From the NCBI GenBank assembly GCA_036435485.1, contig CM071601.1, forward strand, positions 187,152,939-187,216,938: a stretch of 64,000 nucleotides of DNA. The letters are read 5' to 3'. Position 1 is the stretch's first letter, and each line of letters begins with the position of its first letter. The notes under the pieces are model-generated. The model made no database searches, was not told the origin of the DNA, and saw only the letters and a program-made list of their open reading frames with translations. The stretch is from Saposhnikovia divaricata (Eukaryota; Streptophyta; Magnoliopsida; Apiales; Apiaceae). Below are positions 45,860 through 57,110 of the stretch, piece after piece. The position numbers were made by a program, and so were the translations under genes.

Positions 45860-47830
45860 GGGGGGACGTTGATTAGTTGTTTTTGTTTTGTTTTCTCAAT
45901 GGTATTTTCGACCATTTTTGTACATCTTTTTTAATGAAATGATCTTTACTTCTATCAACTGTATTCTGTTTATGTTATTATAATCTACTTGCATGTCTTT
46001 GTGGAATGACCTCTTGTTAGATTATGTTTCGATATTAAAATTCAACAAAGAACACATAGATAAGATAAGGATAGATTGTGATTAAATCACCTAAGTTTCT
46101 TTAACAATTTAATCCTTTGGGGCTTATATCGATTAATTTAACTCATGCGTATTTCTGGATCTATCAGTGATTAGGCACACATTTCATTAAGTTAACTTTA
46201 ATCTAATCAGGGTATTTCGAATTCCTTTGAATAACACTAAACAGATTGGTTAATTGACAATATTCATGTTGTTTTTAATTCTAACATAACAGTGTCATCT
46301 AACCCAAAAGTGAGCTTTGATGGCTACACAGTTGCAATGTTTCATGCTCTTTTCACAGTACTCCAAAAGACTTAAACTGTCAACAGAGGATGATGATGAT
46401 GAAGTGTTGGTGTTAACACAAGCACACTTGGTTACTCTTCTACCAGGTTCTAAAATTCTGTCATTTTCCATGTGTAAAACACCTAGAATTAAGGTTAAAA
46501 TCTAAACAACTAATTTGGATTCTGTTTAAACAAAACTAATTAGTTAACTTTAAACACATGAATGGGTAATATTTTTTCCACTGCTGATTGAACTCTAACT
46601 TAAGTTGACTAATTATGGCATTAGGTTTAAATGTAACATATTTGAAGATACTTAATTGAATATCCATAACTATTTCTGCAAAACTGTTTCTTTCTCCTAA
46701 GTACAGCTGCAACATTAAGAGATTAAACCTTCATGTGGAGAAGGCTCTTACAGCATTACACCTAGCTCAGGTATTGAGTTCTATTCCATCAGAAGTTTTT
46801 TTTATTGTTCTCAAATCTTTGCCTTACTATGCTGAAATGAGAATTGCTGGAATGTCCCCCAGATTCTCTACCCAATCACCACACCACATATTCAAAGTTT
46901 CCCATCCTTAACTCCCTCTACAATTTTTTAATAAACTATAGTTGACAAAGTTATTATATCGTAACCTGAGGGGAGTGAACAAGAGGAAAGTGAGGGTGAG
47001 GGAAGTGGTGAACATCAAGAAACCACAAGAACAAGGAAGGTAAGGGTGTGTAAAACCAACCTAGCCATCCTATGTCTTCCCAAAAAGGCATAGTGATTAC
47101 AAAGGACATCCGCATTTCTAGTTTTAGTCTCTTAACAGGCTTTAACTATCGAATTCAGTTCCCAACCAGGAACACACCTAGTGAGGGTAAGGGACACAGT
47201 TGTGCAACCTACTCATACTTGTTTTTCTAGCCAGGAGTTAGTACAAGTTGCAGGGACACAAGGGGAGCACACACATGTTACTCTTACCTATTTCTCAAAT
47301 TCAGGTTGATGAATCTTCTATAAATGTGAAGATTCAGCCCCACTCATGGATACCTAATTTATTACAATGAAGCACTTCAACACACACACCAAACATTCTT
47401 GATTCTTCATCTCTTTTCATGAAGAAGCCAACACTCACAGTTCTCTAAGCTCTTCACAGGGCAGTTTACTGAACTATTACTTCTGTTTAGTACATCAATG
47501 CTAAATATTTATATCTCCTCAATCTTTCTAAAATCCTATGATTTCTCTTTAGGACTGAGGGAGGGTAGTGAAAAATAGGAGAGACCTGGTTGCTCTAGGG
47601 CAAAAGGTAAGTTGTGTATAAGAGTGGTCTCCTATTTCTTCCAGGAGAGCAAAAGGAGAGGTTGAGTATCCCTTTAGAAAGGGAAGGAGAGATGTGAGAA
47701 GTGAGCCAGGATGAGATCCTGATGCAAAAATAGAGAGATTAAGAGAGAAGATTTTTATGCAAATTCTAGTTTCCCATCCCTCTGGCTCTCATCCTAACTA
47801 ATACTACTACTCTGATCTTGCTGATAACAA
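45860..47830 (+). other. Sirevirus region between pol and the 3' LTR, no clear gene
   Basis: About 2 kb of element-internal sequence with short frames only. The frame 46317-46505 has an acidic stretch (EDDDDEVLVL) but no recognisable domain. Some parts (46950-47060) may be decayed coding. Confidence 0.5.
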
Positions 47831-47834
47831 AAAA

Positions 47835-48200
47835 GGGGGAGAAGTTACTAAGTTTGAGGGGACTTAGATTGAGACTCAGATTTTCTTCCTGAGGAATTTG
47901 AAGGGTCAGATTTTCTTCTTCAAACATCAAAAGTCTTTTTCTTCGTGTTTCAACAAAGGGGGAGAAGCCTTCAGACCAACCAGCAAGTGAAGAAACAGAA
48001 CAGACTCTCAGAATAAATGTTATACATAGGGGGAGAAGTTCGAAGTACTCAAGTGGAGTGAGTAGTACAATCCAGAAACTGTGTCAAGGAAGCTTAATCA
48101 ATATTTTCCGTCCTAGTGAAAGAAAAATCTGAAGAATGGTTTTTGTTATCATCACTCTCTGGATTTATGTCCTTTTCCCAAAGACATAAATAGGGGGAGA
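47835..48200 (+). repeat. Multiple polypurine tracts of Sirevirus type
   Basis: GGGGGAGA occurs at 47835, 47958, 48029 and 48193; the last is the tract that primes plus-strand synthesis next to the 3' LTR. Several near-identical polypurine tracts upstream of the 3' LTR are a known hallmark of Sireviruses. Confidence 0.85.
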
Positions 48201-48201
48201 T

Positions 48202-49750
48202 TGTTGAGTCATATATGTCTATAGATGATGTTAACAAATATCACAAGGCAGAAAATGAATCAAGGAATCGAAGCTGACAAATAAATCAGTAAGCTAACTA
48301 AAATGCAGATCAACTAAAACTACATCTTGTGAATGGAACTCTGCAAACAGTTAGGAACCATTTCTTTAACAAGCCACAACATGCTACAATCAGATATCTG
48401 TAATTAGAATAGAGTTTGCCATAACCATGCAAGTAAGTTCGAGAAGTCAAGAAAAGATGAGTTCGAGAAGTCATTCGAGAACTCTAGCAAAAAGAGTTAT
48501 TCGAAAAGTCCTAATTCGAGAAGTCTCCAACATATGCTAATAGAGAAGTCTTCACAACAGGCTGTTCGATAAGTCATTCGAGAACTCTAACAAAAAGGGT
48601 TATTCGAGAAGTCGGGCTATCTCCTAATTCGAGAAGTCTCCAACATATGCTAATCGAGAAGTCTTCACAATAGGTTGTTCGATAAGTCATTCGAGAACTC
48701 AATAAAAGGGATTATTCGAGAAGTCGACATTCGAGATCTCAAGACACATCAGTTCGAGAACTCAACTTGGATTCTTATTTATGCTAGAGTTCTCTACTGG
48801 AACATATCGAATGAAGATCAAAATCCAGAATTACTTTGCCACCCGTGACTTATAGGCAGTGATCAATTACACAGAGGATGTTACGAGTAGGGAGTCAAAT
48901 TGTAAATATTTGAAGGATCGAACTCTTCCAAGTGAAAGGTGAAATCAGTCACTGTTTATCTAATATCAAGGGCAATAATAAGAGTGGAAACAATCTCCAA
49001 CATGATTACATTACCACTGAAGAATTCGAAGGATATCTTGATGAATGTATAAGGATCAGCTGTTTTATCTGGAAAGTTCAAGCACAGCTCAATAAGCAGA
49101 AAAGCTTATTGACTTTCGAAAAGGTTATCTTTTTTATTAAAGCTACTTTCCAGAGATGAAGTTTAAAAGCAAAAAGATCTTTTGCATAAAGCATCACGTA
49201 GGCTTGGAAGCTAAGTCATTTCATGAACTTAGTAACGTATGAAGAAAGAAACATACACTGACTTGAAGCATGCTGGGATTTTCCAAATCAAGGAGAGAAG
49301 ACTTTCAAGACAATTCCAAAAATGGCTATCACTTCAAGCTTGTGTGTGCGACAAGAGATACCAAAAATGTACTCCAACATTTTACGTATTCCACATGTCT
49401 TCATATAGTTTAAATAAGTTGTATGAGCAACATAGTTTTAGAAGAGAAGAAAACACTGAGCATAACGCTTATAGCATTAGCTTTTCTTGTAAACACTAAA
49501 ACATTGTATCCCACAGCTGTGTATTCTTACGCAGATAATTATCTTCAAATACAACCATCAGGTGGACCAAGAAAACCCATCTGAGATTTTTTATATCGTG
49601 TGTTGTATGTGTGTTAGATAATTTGTTTATCTTGTTTTCCTTGTGTTCTTATAACAATCTGTTTAGACCTCACCAATTCGAAAGAATTTAGTCAAGATTG
49701 TATTCAACCCTCTCTTCTACAATCTCGTGGTGCATAACTGGGAAATAACA
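48202..49750 (+). repeat. 3' LTR of the Sirevirus
   Basis: 1549 bp. Same termini as the 5' LTR, with the TTCGAGAAGTC cluster at about 48435-48770; one repeat block is shorter than in the 5' copy. It is followed by the duplication TATGG at 49751-49755. Confidence 0.9.
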
Positions 49751-49755
49751 TATGG

Positions 49756-50208
49756 GTTATGACCAAACCAATTAAATTGAAAAAATTTAATTTTATCGGT
49801 AGATTAAATAAATAAAAAAGTTAAACACCCGTTGTTCATTATATTGTGTCGAAATAAATTAATATTCCAATTAAATAAATTCTTATACTACTATTGAACA
49901 TGTATGTTATGAGAGTGACGTCGCTTTAAAAAGTGTTATTATATATAACTTTTGATCGTAAAGACTACATTTGTATTATAATAGCTACTTTTTATGTTTG
50001 TGATATTTTTGAGATTATAAATATTTTAGATATATAAAGAGAGTATTTTCAAACTTATCCTAAATGTAAATTATTTTAAATCAATTTTTAAAAAAAAATC
50101 TTAAGTGACCAATCAATTTCTAAAAATAATAAAAAAAATAATTCATCTGTTTTCAATATTTTAAAATGAAAATTTATGAATCGCACGAAACGCTGATAAG
50201 TTGCATAG
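49756..50208 (+). repeat. Helitron-like tandem array, unit 1 right part
   Basis: Continues the unit broken at 23199. It contains cattatattgtgtcgaaataaattaat and tgtatgttatgagagtgacg, which have counterparts in units 2 and 3, and ends gataagttgcatagt, a changed Helitron-type end. Unit 1 totals about 967 bp. Confidence 0.75.
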
Positions 50209-51105
50209 TATATTATAATGCCAGGAGAGTTGGAAAGGCTCCAAAAGGGTTCAAGATAGTTTTCTTGAATTTTCTCTCTTTTGATTTTTACATTAAACTT
50301 CTTTTCTCGCATTAAGTAGCATGTTAATGACATCTTAATTAGTCATTAATTACACATATTAAATTTAGATAAAATTTACTTTATTTTATTTATATAAAAG
50401 ATTAGCAAATTTTAATTTGAGCATTATAATTATTATTTCAATTATAAAATATTAATTACATATATAATTAAGATTATTTTTAGGTAAATTGAAAACTTAA
50501 AATTGTTTACATTACGTCATTTTTTATTCCATATTCAAGATCGTTACCTTTTCTTTTCGGACGATCGTGGGACATACGACCTTTACTTCTTCATTATAAG
50601 TTATGTAAGTATATAGATGTTTTGGTTAAAATCTAGAATTTGTATATAAATATGACAAGTTTTTACTTTTGCACAAAACGAACCTAACCATTTTATCGAC
50701 CGATTAAACTGATAAAAAGTTATACACATGTCGTTAGATTGGGTCGAAATAAATTAATATTATAATTAAATAAATATTTATACTATTACAGAGTATATGT
50801 ATATTATGAGAGGGATGTCAGTTTTAAAAAATGGTACTTATATATTTAATATGTATAGTTTTTTATTGTAAAGATTGCGTTCATATTGTAATTGCTATTT
50901 TTTATATTTATGATAGACTATCAAAATTCTAAATATTCAATGAGAGTATTATATCAACTAATAATTCATGCAAATTGTTCTAAATCAATATTTTTTAGAT
51001 AATATTTATAATATCTGTTAATTTTTTTTTACATAAATAGAAATTAATTTATCTATTTCAATATATAAAAATAAAAATTTATTACCGCGCGGCTAAGTTG
51101 CTTAG
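50209..51105 (+). repeat. Helitron-like tandem array, unit 2
   Basis: An 897-bp unit starting atattataatgccaggagag, with the same word order as unit 1 (tcattaattac, tatataattaag, attgtttacatta, cttttcggacgat, ttatgagaggg). It ends cgcgcgg, ctaagttg, CTTAG then T. The hairpin plus TAG-T end resembles a Helitron 3' terminus that has lost strict CTRR. Non-coding. Confidence 0.75.
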
Positions 51106-51960
51106 TATATAATAATAGCAGGAGATCGGAAAGCCTTTCATTCAGAAGTTCAAAATATTTTTCTTGATTTTTCACACTTTTAATTTGTTTATTAAAATAA
51201 TTTCCTTGCATTTAATAGCATTTAATTAGTTATTAACTGTACCTATTAAACTTAAAATAAATACACTTTATTTTATACTTAATATAAATTTTAGTTATCT
51301 TTATTAGAACATTATAATTATTATATTATTATAAAATATAAATTATCTATATAACAGTACAAATATTTCATGGTAAAACGATAAGAAAATTTATTTATAT
51401 CGTCCATTTCTAATCCTTATTCAAAATCACTACAACTTTTTCGGTAACAATATAAATAGACGATTTTAACTTTTCGATAAATTCGTAACAGCAATTGCTA
51501 TCGATACCATATTAAACCAAGAAAAAGAGCAGATCGAGCTAACAAAGCCAGTCCGGAGCGGGAACTGACAAAGCCAACGATCGTAAGAATCATGATAAGA
51601 TACAAGATTATATAAATTTTCCAATTAACATTCACAATTTAAATACAAGTAATATTGTATTATTTACTTTTACACATGAACAAATTACACATGCGATGTG
51701 ACCAACTCGATTAAATTGAACCACTCCAACACTTTTGTTTACTGATTAAATCAATGAAAAGGTTATCAATTCGTTTCTTCATTATATTGTGTTGGAATTA
51801 ATTAATATTGTAATTAAACATATTATTATATTATTACTAATCAATTAATCATGTGTGTATGTTATGAGACGGGCGTCGGCGTTTAAAAACATTAATTAGA
51901 TATATATAATATTTACAAATTTTATTTTAAAAATTATGTTGACATTATAATTTGGTATGG
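51106..51960 (+). repeat. Helitron-like tandem array, unit 3
   Basis: Starts atataataatagcaggagat and follows the unit order to gttatgagacgggcgtcggc (51872) and the AT-rich stretch after it. Homology fades near 51960. Confidence 0.65.
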
Positions 51961-52812
51961 AAAAAAAAGTAAAAGGCCTTTATGGGGTTGATGAAGCTGA
52001 TTTGTTAGAGGATCTTCATTTTGTTTTTTTAATTAATTTTAAACGACTTAGTTTTTATTCAGGTTCCAATGATTTTTAAATTCTTTTTTATAGGAGATAG
52101 AATATAATTACATGTACATATTTATTATAAGATTTGATATAAAAGTATTATAATATGTAAGTATCATTTTGAACATGTGTCCACGAATGAATTTAAATTT
52201 AATATTACTTACAAAAAAAGTTCTTATAAATGCTCAAAAAAATTAATCAAATGAATGGATACAGATATCGGATCACTCCAAAAATAAAAAAAATATGAAG
52301 TATATGACTTACAAAATGCATTTGAATTTTGTTTTGTTTGTAATACAACCAAATTTATCGACAAGTTAAGTCAATCACATCTCTAATCACATTTACATTC
52401 TCCTTCTTTTTTTCATCATACAATCAAATTTTTCAACAAACTAAGCAATATGTCTCTAATAATGACATCTATAATAAGAATGATTCAAAAATGTTACTTT
52501 TACTTATCCATTGTCAAACTTTACAAATATATTAATATTGCATTTCAAAAGCATTTTTTTATGCAAAAAACCAGGTGTCATCAATATCTTCGAAAATATT
52601 ATTATTAATACTTTTGAGTTTAACGGAAACATATTTTCTTTATGCTAATTATTTTTTTCGGTAATTTTTTAACATTCAAATTTAATTATATTTTACAAAA
52701 ATTTCAATTATTCATTTCAACTTTCAAATAATAAAACTCAATGAATAATGATGTTATATATACGATTTTAAAAATATTTTCGTATCGTGCATGACACGAC
52801 TTTATTATCTAG
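51961..52812 (+). mobile_element. Sequence ending in a Helitron 3' terminus
   Basis: Different sequence from units 1-3, but it ends with the hairpin tcgtg-catga-cacga, actttattat and CTAG at 52809-52812, followed by T. The 5' TC end is not located. There is no coding. The Tat element inserted ten bases further on. Confidence 0.5.
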
Positions 52813-52826
52813 TGTTTTATAACAAT

Positions 52827-53344
52827 TGATATGGGCTAAAAATAAGCCCTAAAGACACATTTAATGTTGCACTAATTAGACCCAGCATGGTCCAAACGTG
52901 GGGCCCATTAATGAGGTCAGAATCCCTATTTTAATATTAATTTTGTAATTAATATTAAGGGAAATAAACAGCTCAGCAATAAGAGTTGGATAAGGATATT
53001 ATCTCCATTAGACTTAGCCACCAAGCCATCCAATTCGATATGGAAACTGATTCCTACAAGGAATTGATCTGGAACCTTCCTCAGGGAGGTGACTTGCCCA
53101 CCAAGTCTCCGAATCCTACCATAATTCTAAGGCTTCTCAGCCTATATAAAGGGCCTGACCCCTCATTCTCAGAACTACGTTTTCTTGGCTTGATTCTCTA
53201 ATACAGAGATACGTAGGCATTCTGTGAGGACCGTTTAAGTCTCGAACGCAGAAGCAGCCATTAAAGCACGAAGCTCACGAACCCTAGCATTAAATATACA
53301 AACCCTAGCCGCAATATTTTCAACCTAGTTTTTATTCCACAACA
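52827..53344 (+). repeat. 5' LTR of the Tat element
   Basis: 518 bp, begins TGATATGGGCTAAAAATAAG and ends TATTCCACAACA. I compared it with 60787-61304 base by base and saw no difference. TATA box tatataaa at 53143-53150. The 71-residue frame at 52986 appears in both LTRs and is probably chance. Confidence 0.95.
53143..53150 (+). promoter_or_regulatory. TATA box of the Tat LTR
   Basis: tatataaa within cagcctatataaagggcc, a strong plant TATA context. The same box is at 61103-61110 in the 3' LTR. Confidence 0.75.
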
Positions 53345-53346
53345 TT

Positions 53347-53362
53347 TGGCGCCGTCTGTGGG
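53347..53362 (+). other. Primer-binding site of the Tat element
   Basis: TGGCGCCGTCTGTGGG, two bases after the LTR. It is a form common in plant Tat/Athila-type gypsy elements. I did not assign the tRNA. Confidence 0.75.
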
Positions 53363-53377
53363 AAGACAACATCAACC

Positions 53378-56059
53378 ATGGTTCAAACACGAAGAACAAC
53401 ACCAGTTGCAACTGAGGCCATACCTCTCAGATCTGCTCCACCCATCACCGAACAGGTTCCCCCAGCATCAGGGGCGATTGCCCAACAAGCTCCGCCAGCA
53501 TCAGGGGCGATCACCCAATCTCAAGTTTCTCAACAATCAGGGGGGATCCCCCACGTTGAGAGTACATTACCTCCGATTACCCGTACAAGACGAGAAACCA
53601 ATCCTCTTCAGATGGTGGTCTCTCCTCTGATTGATCCATCGCATGGGGTCCAGATCCACACTACAGATCTCCCCGTGAGTACTAACCCGACATACGGGCT
53701 GCCTAATTATCCTCCTATCCAAGGGACAGGCCCAAGTGGTCACGCTTTGCAGATCCGAGATCGAGAGTATCACGATTATTCGGGTCCTTATACTGATGAA
53801 ACCTCCTCCGACGATGAGGATGATGACCGTGATGAAGCCCCGAGGAGGCGACGTGCTAGTAGGGAACCTCGAAGGAGGACTCAAGACATCCGTGATGGAC
53901 AATCTTTGACAACTGCTGAAAGGATCAAGGCTTATGAGGCCAAGATCGTAAAATTGAAGGAAGACATGGCAAGGGAACAGGCAAGACTGAGTCTAATTCG
54001 ACCCCCTCCAATCTCAGGAAGGATTCCCGTTATAGATTTGGAGAGGTCCTCAAGAAGACAGAAGAGGGCTGATGTCCCATCAAGAGAAGCTATGAGGGTG
54101 GAAACCCCCAAGAGTAACCCCAAGGATCTGATGCCACTTGGGGACCCTGACGATCCCACACCTCCGTTTACTGAGGAAGTGATGAATGCTCACATCTCTA
54201 GGAAGTTTAAGATGCCTACAATAAAGGCTTATGATGGAACGGGTGATCCCGCAAACCATGTGAGAACATTCTCGAACGCACTGCTGTTACAGCCTGCTAG
54301 TGACGCTCTCAAGTGTAGGGCGTTCCCTCAAACCCTGTCGGGTATGGCTCAAAGGTGGTACAGCCGTTTGCCTGCAAATTCGATTGGATCTTTTAAGGAA
54401 TTGAGCACTGCTTTTATCAGCCAATTCATTAGTGGAAGAGTTCATGAGAAGAGCTCTGCGTCTCTTATGTATGTGGTACAAGGAAAGAATGAAAATCTAA
54501 GGGATTACCTTAAGCGATTCACTAAGGAGACTCTAAATATCACTGACTTGGAGAATAAGGTGGCCATGGTAGCCCTGGAGCACGGAACCACTGACCTCTT
54601 CTTTAAAAGGTCATTAGCGAAGCATCCCCCAGAAAATATGGCTGAGCTCCAACGAAGGGCTGATAAGTATATTAAAGCTGAGGATAGCTTGAAGAAAGAA
54701 ACCACCGTAGGTGGAGGAGGAGGTAACAATGACTCCAAGAAGCGAAAGCAAGACCAAGACTATGATGATCAAGAGTATGATGTTAGGGACAAGTATCCCC
54801 GAACTAGCGAGGACTCCGACTCTGCCCCTAAGAAGAACCAAGGGTCAAGGTTCACTGAGTATGCAAGGTTGAATACTCCTAGGAGTCGAATCTTGTTGGA
54901 CATTGAGAATGATAAGGATTTCAGATGGCCGAAGCCACTCAGGGGTGATCCCGCAAAGAGAAACCAGAATCAGTATTGCAGATTCCATAGAGACGTGGGG
55001 CATGACACTGACGATTGCAAGCAACTCAAAGATGAGATCGAGTTTTTGATCCGTAGAGGGAAGTTGAGACACTTCACTAAGGGTGAAGACCGTTATAATC
55101 AGAGAAGAGACTATAATAGAAGGGATGACGATCAAGATTGCAACCCACAGCCCCGAGGGCCAGTAATCAACATGATCTCAGGAGGCCCGACTGCGGCCGG
55201 GACAACTAGGAACTCTCGAAAGGCTTATGCCCGAGAGGTGTTGCACATCGTGGGAGAGGCCCCGAAGCGTGCAAAAACTGAGGTAGCAATTAGCTTTGAT
55301 GACTCAGACTTGGAAGGGGTGAAGTTCCCCCATGACGACCCGTTGGTCATAACTCCTGTGATTGGAAACTCGGAGGTGAAGCGAGTCTTGATAGACAATG
55401 GAGCTTCCGTTGACATTCTGTTTCATGATGCGTTTGTGAAGATGGGATACACTAATTCTCAGTTGACCCCCAATAACATGCCTATATACGGATTTAATGG
55501 AGTAAAATCCAAAGTTGAAGGGACTATTCAGCTGCCTGTAACTATCGGGCAAGAGCCCAAGGAGGCCACTCAGATGTTGAACTTCCTGGTAATCAAGGCG
55601 GCTTCAACGTACAACGCTATCCTTGGAAGGACTGGACTTCATGCATTCAAGGCTGTTGCCTCAACCTATCATGTGAAGATCAAGTTCCCTACCAGGAATG
55701 GTGTTGGAGAACATAAAGGTGATCAGAAGATGGCACGAAGCTGTTATGTAGCCTCATTAAGGCCTGATGGAGTCGGGGGGCAGGTCCTTCCTATTGAAGA
55801 CATGGATGTCTACAGTGGTAAGCAACACAAAGAAAGGTCAGCAGAGGACATCACACAGAAGCCTCGGACAGCCATTGAGGCTAAGGCGTTAACTGACTTT
55901 GTGGTTGAGTGTACCATTGGCAACCAAGAAGTCGGGGGGCAGGAGGTAGTACCCCGAGCAGGAAGTGAATTGCTGAATAAGAATGAGGAGACCAGAAGGA
56001 GTGGTGGGTGCTCTATTTTGATGGAGCATCAAAAACAAAATCAAGTGGTGCAAACCTAG
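53378..56059 (+). CDS. Tat gag-protease polyprotein with RNase H-derived tail
   Basis: One 893-residue open frame from an ATG 16 bases after the primer-binding site. A Pro- and charge-rich N-terminus of about 260 residues is followed by the retrotransposon gag domain at about 270-430 (MPTIKAYDGTGDPANHV, MAQRWYSRLP, ENLRDYLKRFTKETLN). The Tat-type knuckle YCRFHRDVGHDTDDC lies near 532-546. The protease motif VLIDNGASVDILF is near 668-680, where D-N-G stands in place of the usual D-S/T-G; this form is known in Tat relatives. After the protease end (KMARSCYVASL) the frame jumps straight to an RNase H-like piece (KPRTAIEAKALTDFVVECT), so the entire reverse transcriptase is missing. Family role: particle formation and polyprotein processing. 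The open frame and identical LTRs suggest it can still be expressed. Confidence 0.92.
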   Translation: MVQTRRTTPVATEAIPLRSAPPITEQVPPASGAIAQQAPPASGAITQSQVSQQSGGIPHVESTLPPITRTRRETNPLQMVVSPLIDPSHGVQIHTTDLPVSTNPTYGLPNYPPIQGTGPSGHALQIRDREYHDYSGPYTDETSSDDEDDDRDEAPRRRRASREPRRRTQDIRDGQSLTTAERIKAYEAKIVKLKEDMAREQARLSLIRPPPISGRIPVIDLERSSRRQKRADVPSREAMRVETPKSNPKDLMPLGDPDDPTPPFTEEVMNAHISRKFKMPTIKAYDGTGDPANHVRTFSNALLLQPASDALKCRAFPQTLSGMAQRWYSRLPANSIGSFKELSTAFISQFISGRVHEKSSASLMYVVQGKNENLRDYLKRFTKETLNITDLENKVAMVALEHGTTDLFFKRSLAKHPPENMAELQRRADKYIKAEDSLKKETTVGGGGGNNDSKKRKQDQDYDDQEYDVRDKYPRTSEDSDSAPKKNQGSRFTEYARLNTPRSRILLDIENDKDFRWPKPLRGDPAKRNQNQYCRFHRDVGHDTDDCKQLKDEIEFLIRRGKLRHFTKGEDRYNQRRDYNRRDDDQDCNPQPRGPVINMISGGPTAAGTTRNSRKAYAREVLHIVGEAPKRAKTEVAISFDDSDLEGVKFPHDDPLVITPVIGNSEVKRVLIDNGASVDILFHDAFVKMGYTNSQLTPNNMPIYGFNGVKSKVEGTIQLPVTIGQEPKEATQMLNFLVIKAASTYNAILGRTGLHAFKAVASTYHVKIKFPTRNGVGEHKGDQKMARSCYVASLRPDGVGGQVLPIEDMDVYSGKQHKERSAEDITQKPRTAIEAKALTDFVVECTIGNQEVGGQEVVPRAGSELLNKNEETRRSGGCSILMEHQKQNQVVQT

Positions 56060-56760
56060 TCTTGAAAAGGCTCGATTGGGCTTAAGTTATCCTAGTAGGA
56101 CTTAGCTTCATATTTATATAGTAGAAGTAGAAATAAGATTTATTAAAACCATTGCAGAGCATGTTGCTCCGAGTAGGACAGTAGTACTCTATGTAAGGGT
56201 TGAACCCATCTCAAGTTATTAATGCAAGTTTGTTTTCCATTCATTGATTGTGATTTTATTTATGTGCCAAGCACCTGATGTGTGAGTCAAAGGAGACCGA
56301 GTACCGAAAATAAAAGAATACATGAATGAAAACAAACAAATGCATACCCCGAAGGGTAGAGTTAGGTTACAGCAGATAAGAGTTTAAGTCCTTGAAGGAC
56401 CCTGGATAAAGACAAACGTTGAAGTCCTGATGGAACACCCGCTGAAGAAACATATTGCATAGCCCGAAAGCCAATGGAAGGCTCATCAAATGGGCAATCA
56501 AACTAGGAGAATTCGATGTTAAGTACAAGCCTAGGACGGCCATCAAAGCCCAGGCTCTAGCTGACTTCGTGGTTGAATATACCATTGACAACCAAGAAGT
56601 CGGGGGGCAGGAGGTAATAGACCAGGAAGGTCATCAAGGTGAGAAACCCCTGGAAGAGAAGAAGGAATATTGGATGCTCTATTTTGATGGGGCATCAAAA
56701 ACAAAAAGCTCTATTTTCATGGGGCATCAAAAACAAAAACCAGTGGTGCAGGTTAAGTTC
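55855..56760 (+). repeat. Scrambled duplication of an RNase H segment
   Basis: The piece encoding KPRTAI-AKAL-DFVVE-TI and NQEVGGQEV occurs at 55860-55950 and again at 56527-56620. The word catcaaaaacaaaa occurs at 56028, 56694 and 56725. About 400 bp of unrelated sequence lies between. Template switching during reverse transcription would explain this patchwork. Confidence 0.75.
56100..56450 (+). other. Non-coding spacer in the Tat element
   Basis: Between the gag-protease stop and the second RNase H piece. No domain seen; AT-rich with no long frame. Confidence 0.5.
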
Positions 56761-57110
56761 TGCAAAGCCCCGATGGGTTCACACTCGAGTATGCCTTGAA
56801 GTTGGACTTCCAAACAACCTACAACGAGGCGGAGTATGAAGCTCTGATAGCCGACCTTAGACTGACAAGAGCCCTGAGGGTCAAGAACCTGAAAGTCTGT
56901 GGAGACTCAAAGTTGGTAGTCTCACAAGTCAATGGAGAGTTTGAGGTTAGAGAAAAGAATATGCCCAAATACTTGAGGATTGTGAAAGCTGCGATAGCCC
57001 AGTTAGATGAGTGCCAGGTATATCCCAAGGGAGGAGAATACAAAGGTCGATGCCTTATCTCAATTCAAGGATCGAGACACATTCTGGGAGCGTCTACTTC
57101 CAAGTCCTGA
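56455..57110 (+). pseudogene. Tat RNase H remnant
   Basis: The first frame (56455-56799) gives IKLGEFDVKYKPRTAIKAQA and YWMLYFDGASKTKSS, the end of the inherited RNase H and the first strand, with catalytic Asp, of the second (archaeal-type) RNase H known in Tat elements. A repeat insertion and frameshift follow. The second frame (56796-57110) gives LDFQTTYNEAEYEALIADLR (Glu) and VCGDSKLVVSQVNGEFEVRE (Asp), then decays. Integrase should follow but is absent. Confidence 0.85.

Larger units (their letters stand above)
23200..49750 (+). mobile_element. Sirevirus-type Ty1/copia retrotransposon, split by nested insertion
   Basis: LTRs lie at 23200-24766 and 48202-49750, with TGTTGAG at the start and AATAACA at the end. 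The primer-binding site is at 24769, and gag, protease, integrase, reverse transcriptase and RNase H follow in copia order. The duplication is TATGG. Sirevirus traits: long LTRs, an extended gag, a region of about 3.2 kb between pol and the 3' LTR, and four copies of GGGGGAGA before the 3' LTR. A 14.4-kb LARD-like element interrupts it at 27457-41880. Its own length is about 12.1 kb. Frameshifts, stops and a changed integrase residue make it non-functional. Confidence 0.9.

Noticed and set aside
52986..53201. A 71-residue frame present in both Tat LTRs (also 60946-61161)
   Set aside because: Its identity in the two LTRs only reflects LTR identity. It has an alternative start, crosses the TATA box and matches no known protein.
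53567..55552. Minus-strand frames of up to 111 codons opposite the Tat gag gene
   Set aside because: They are shadows of the real plus-strand gag-protease frame and show no domain.
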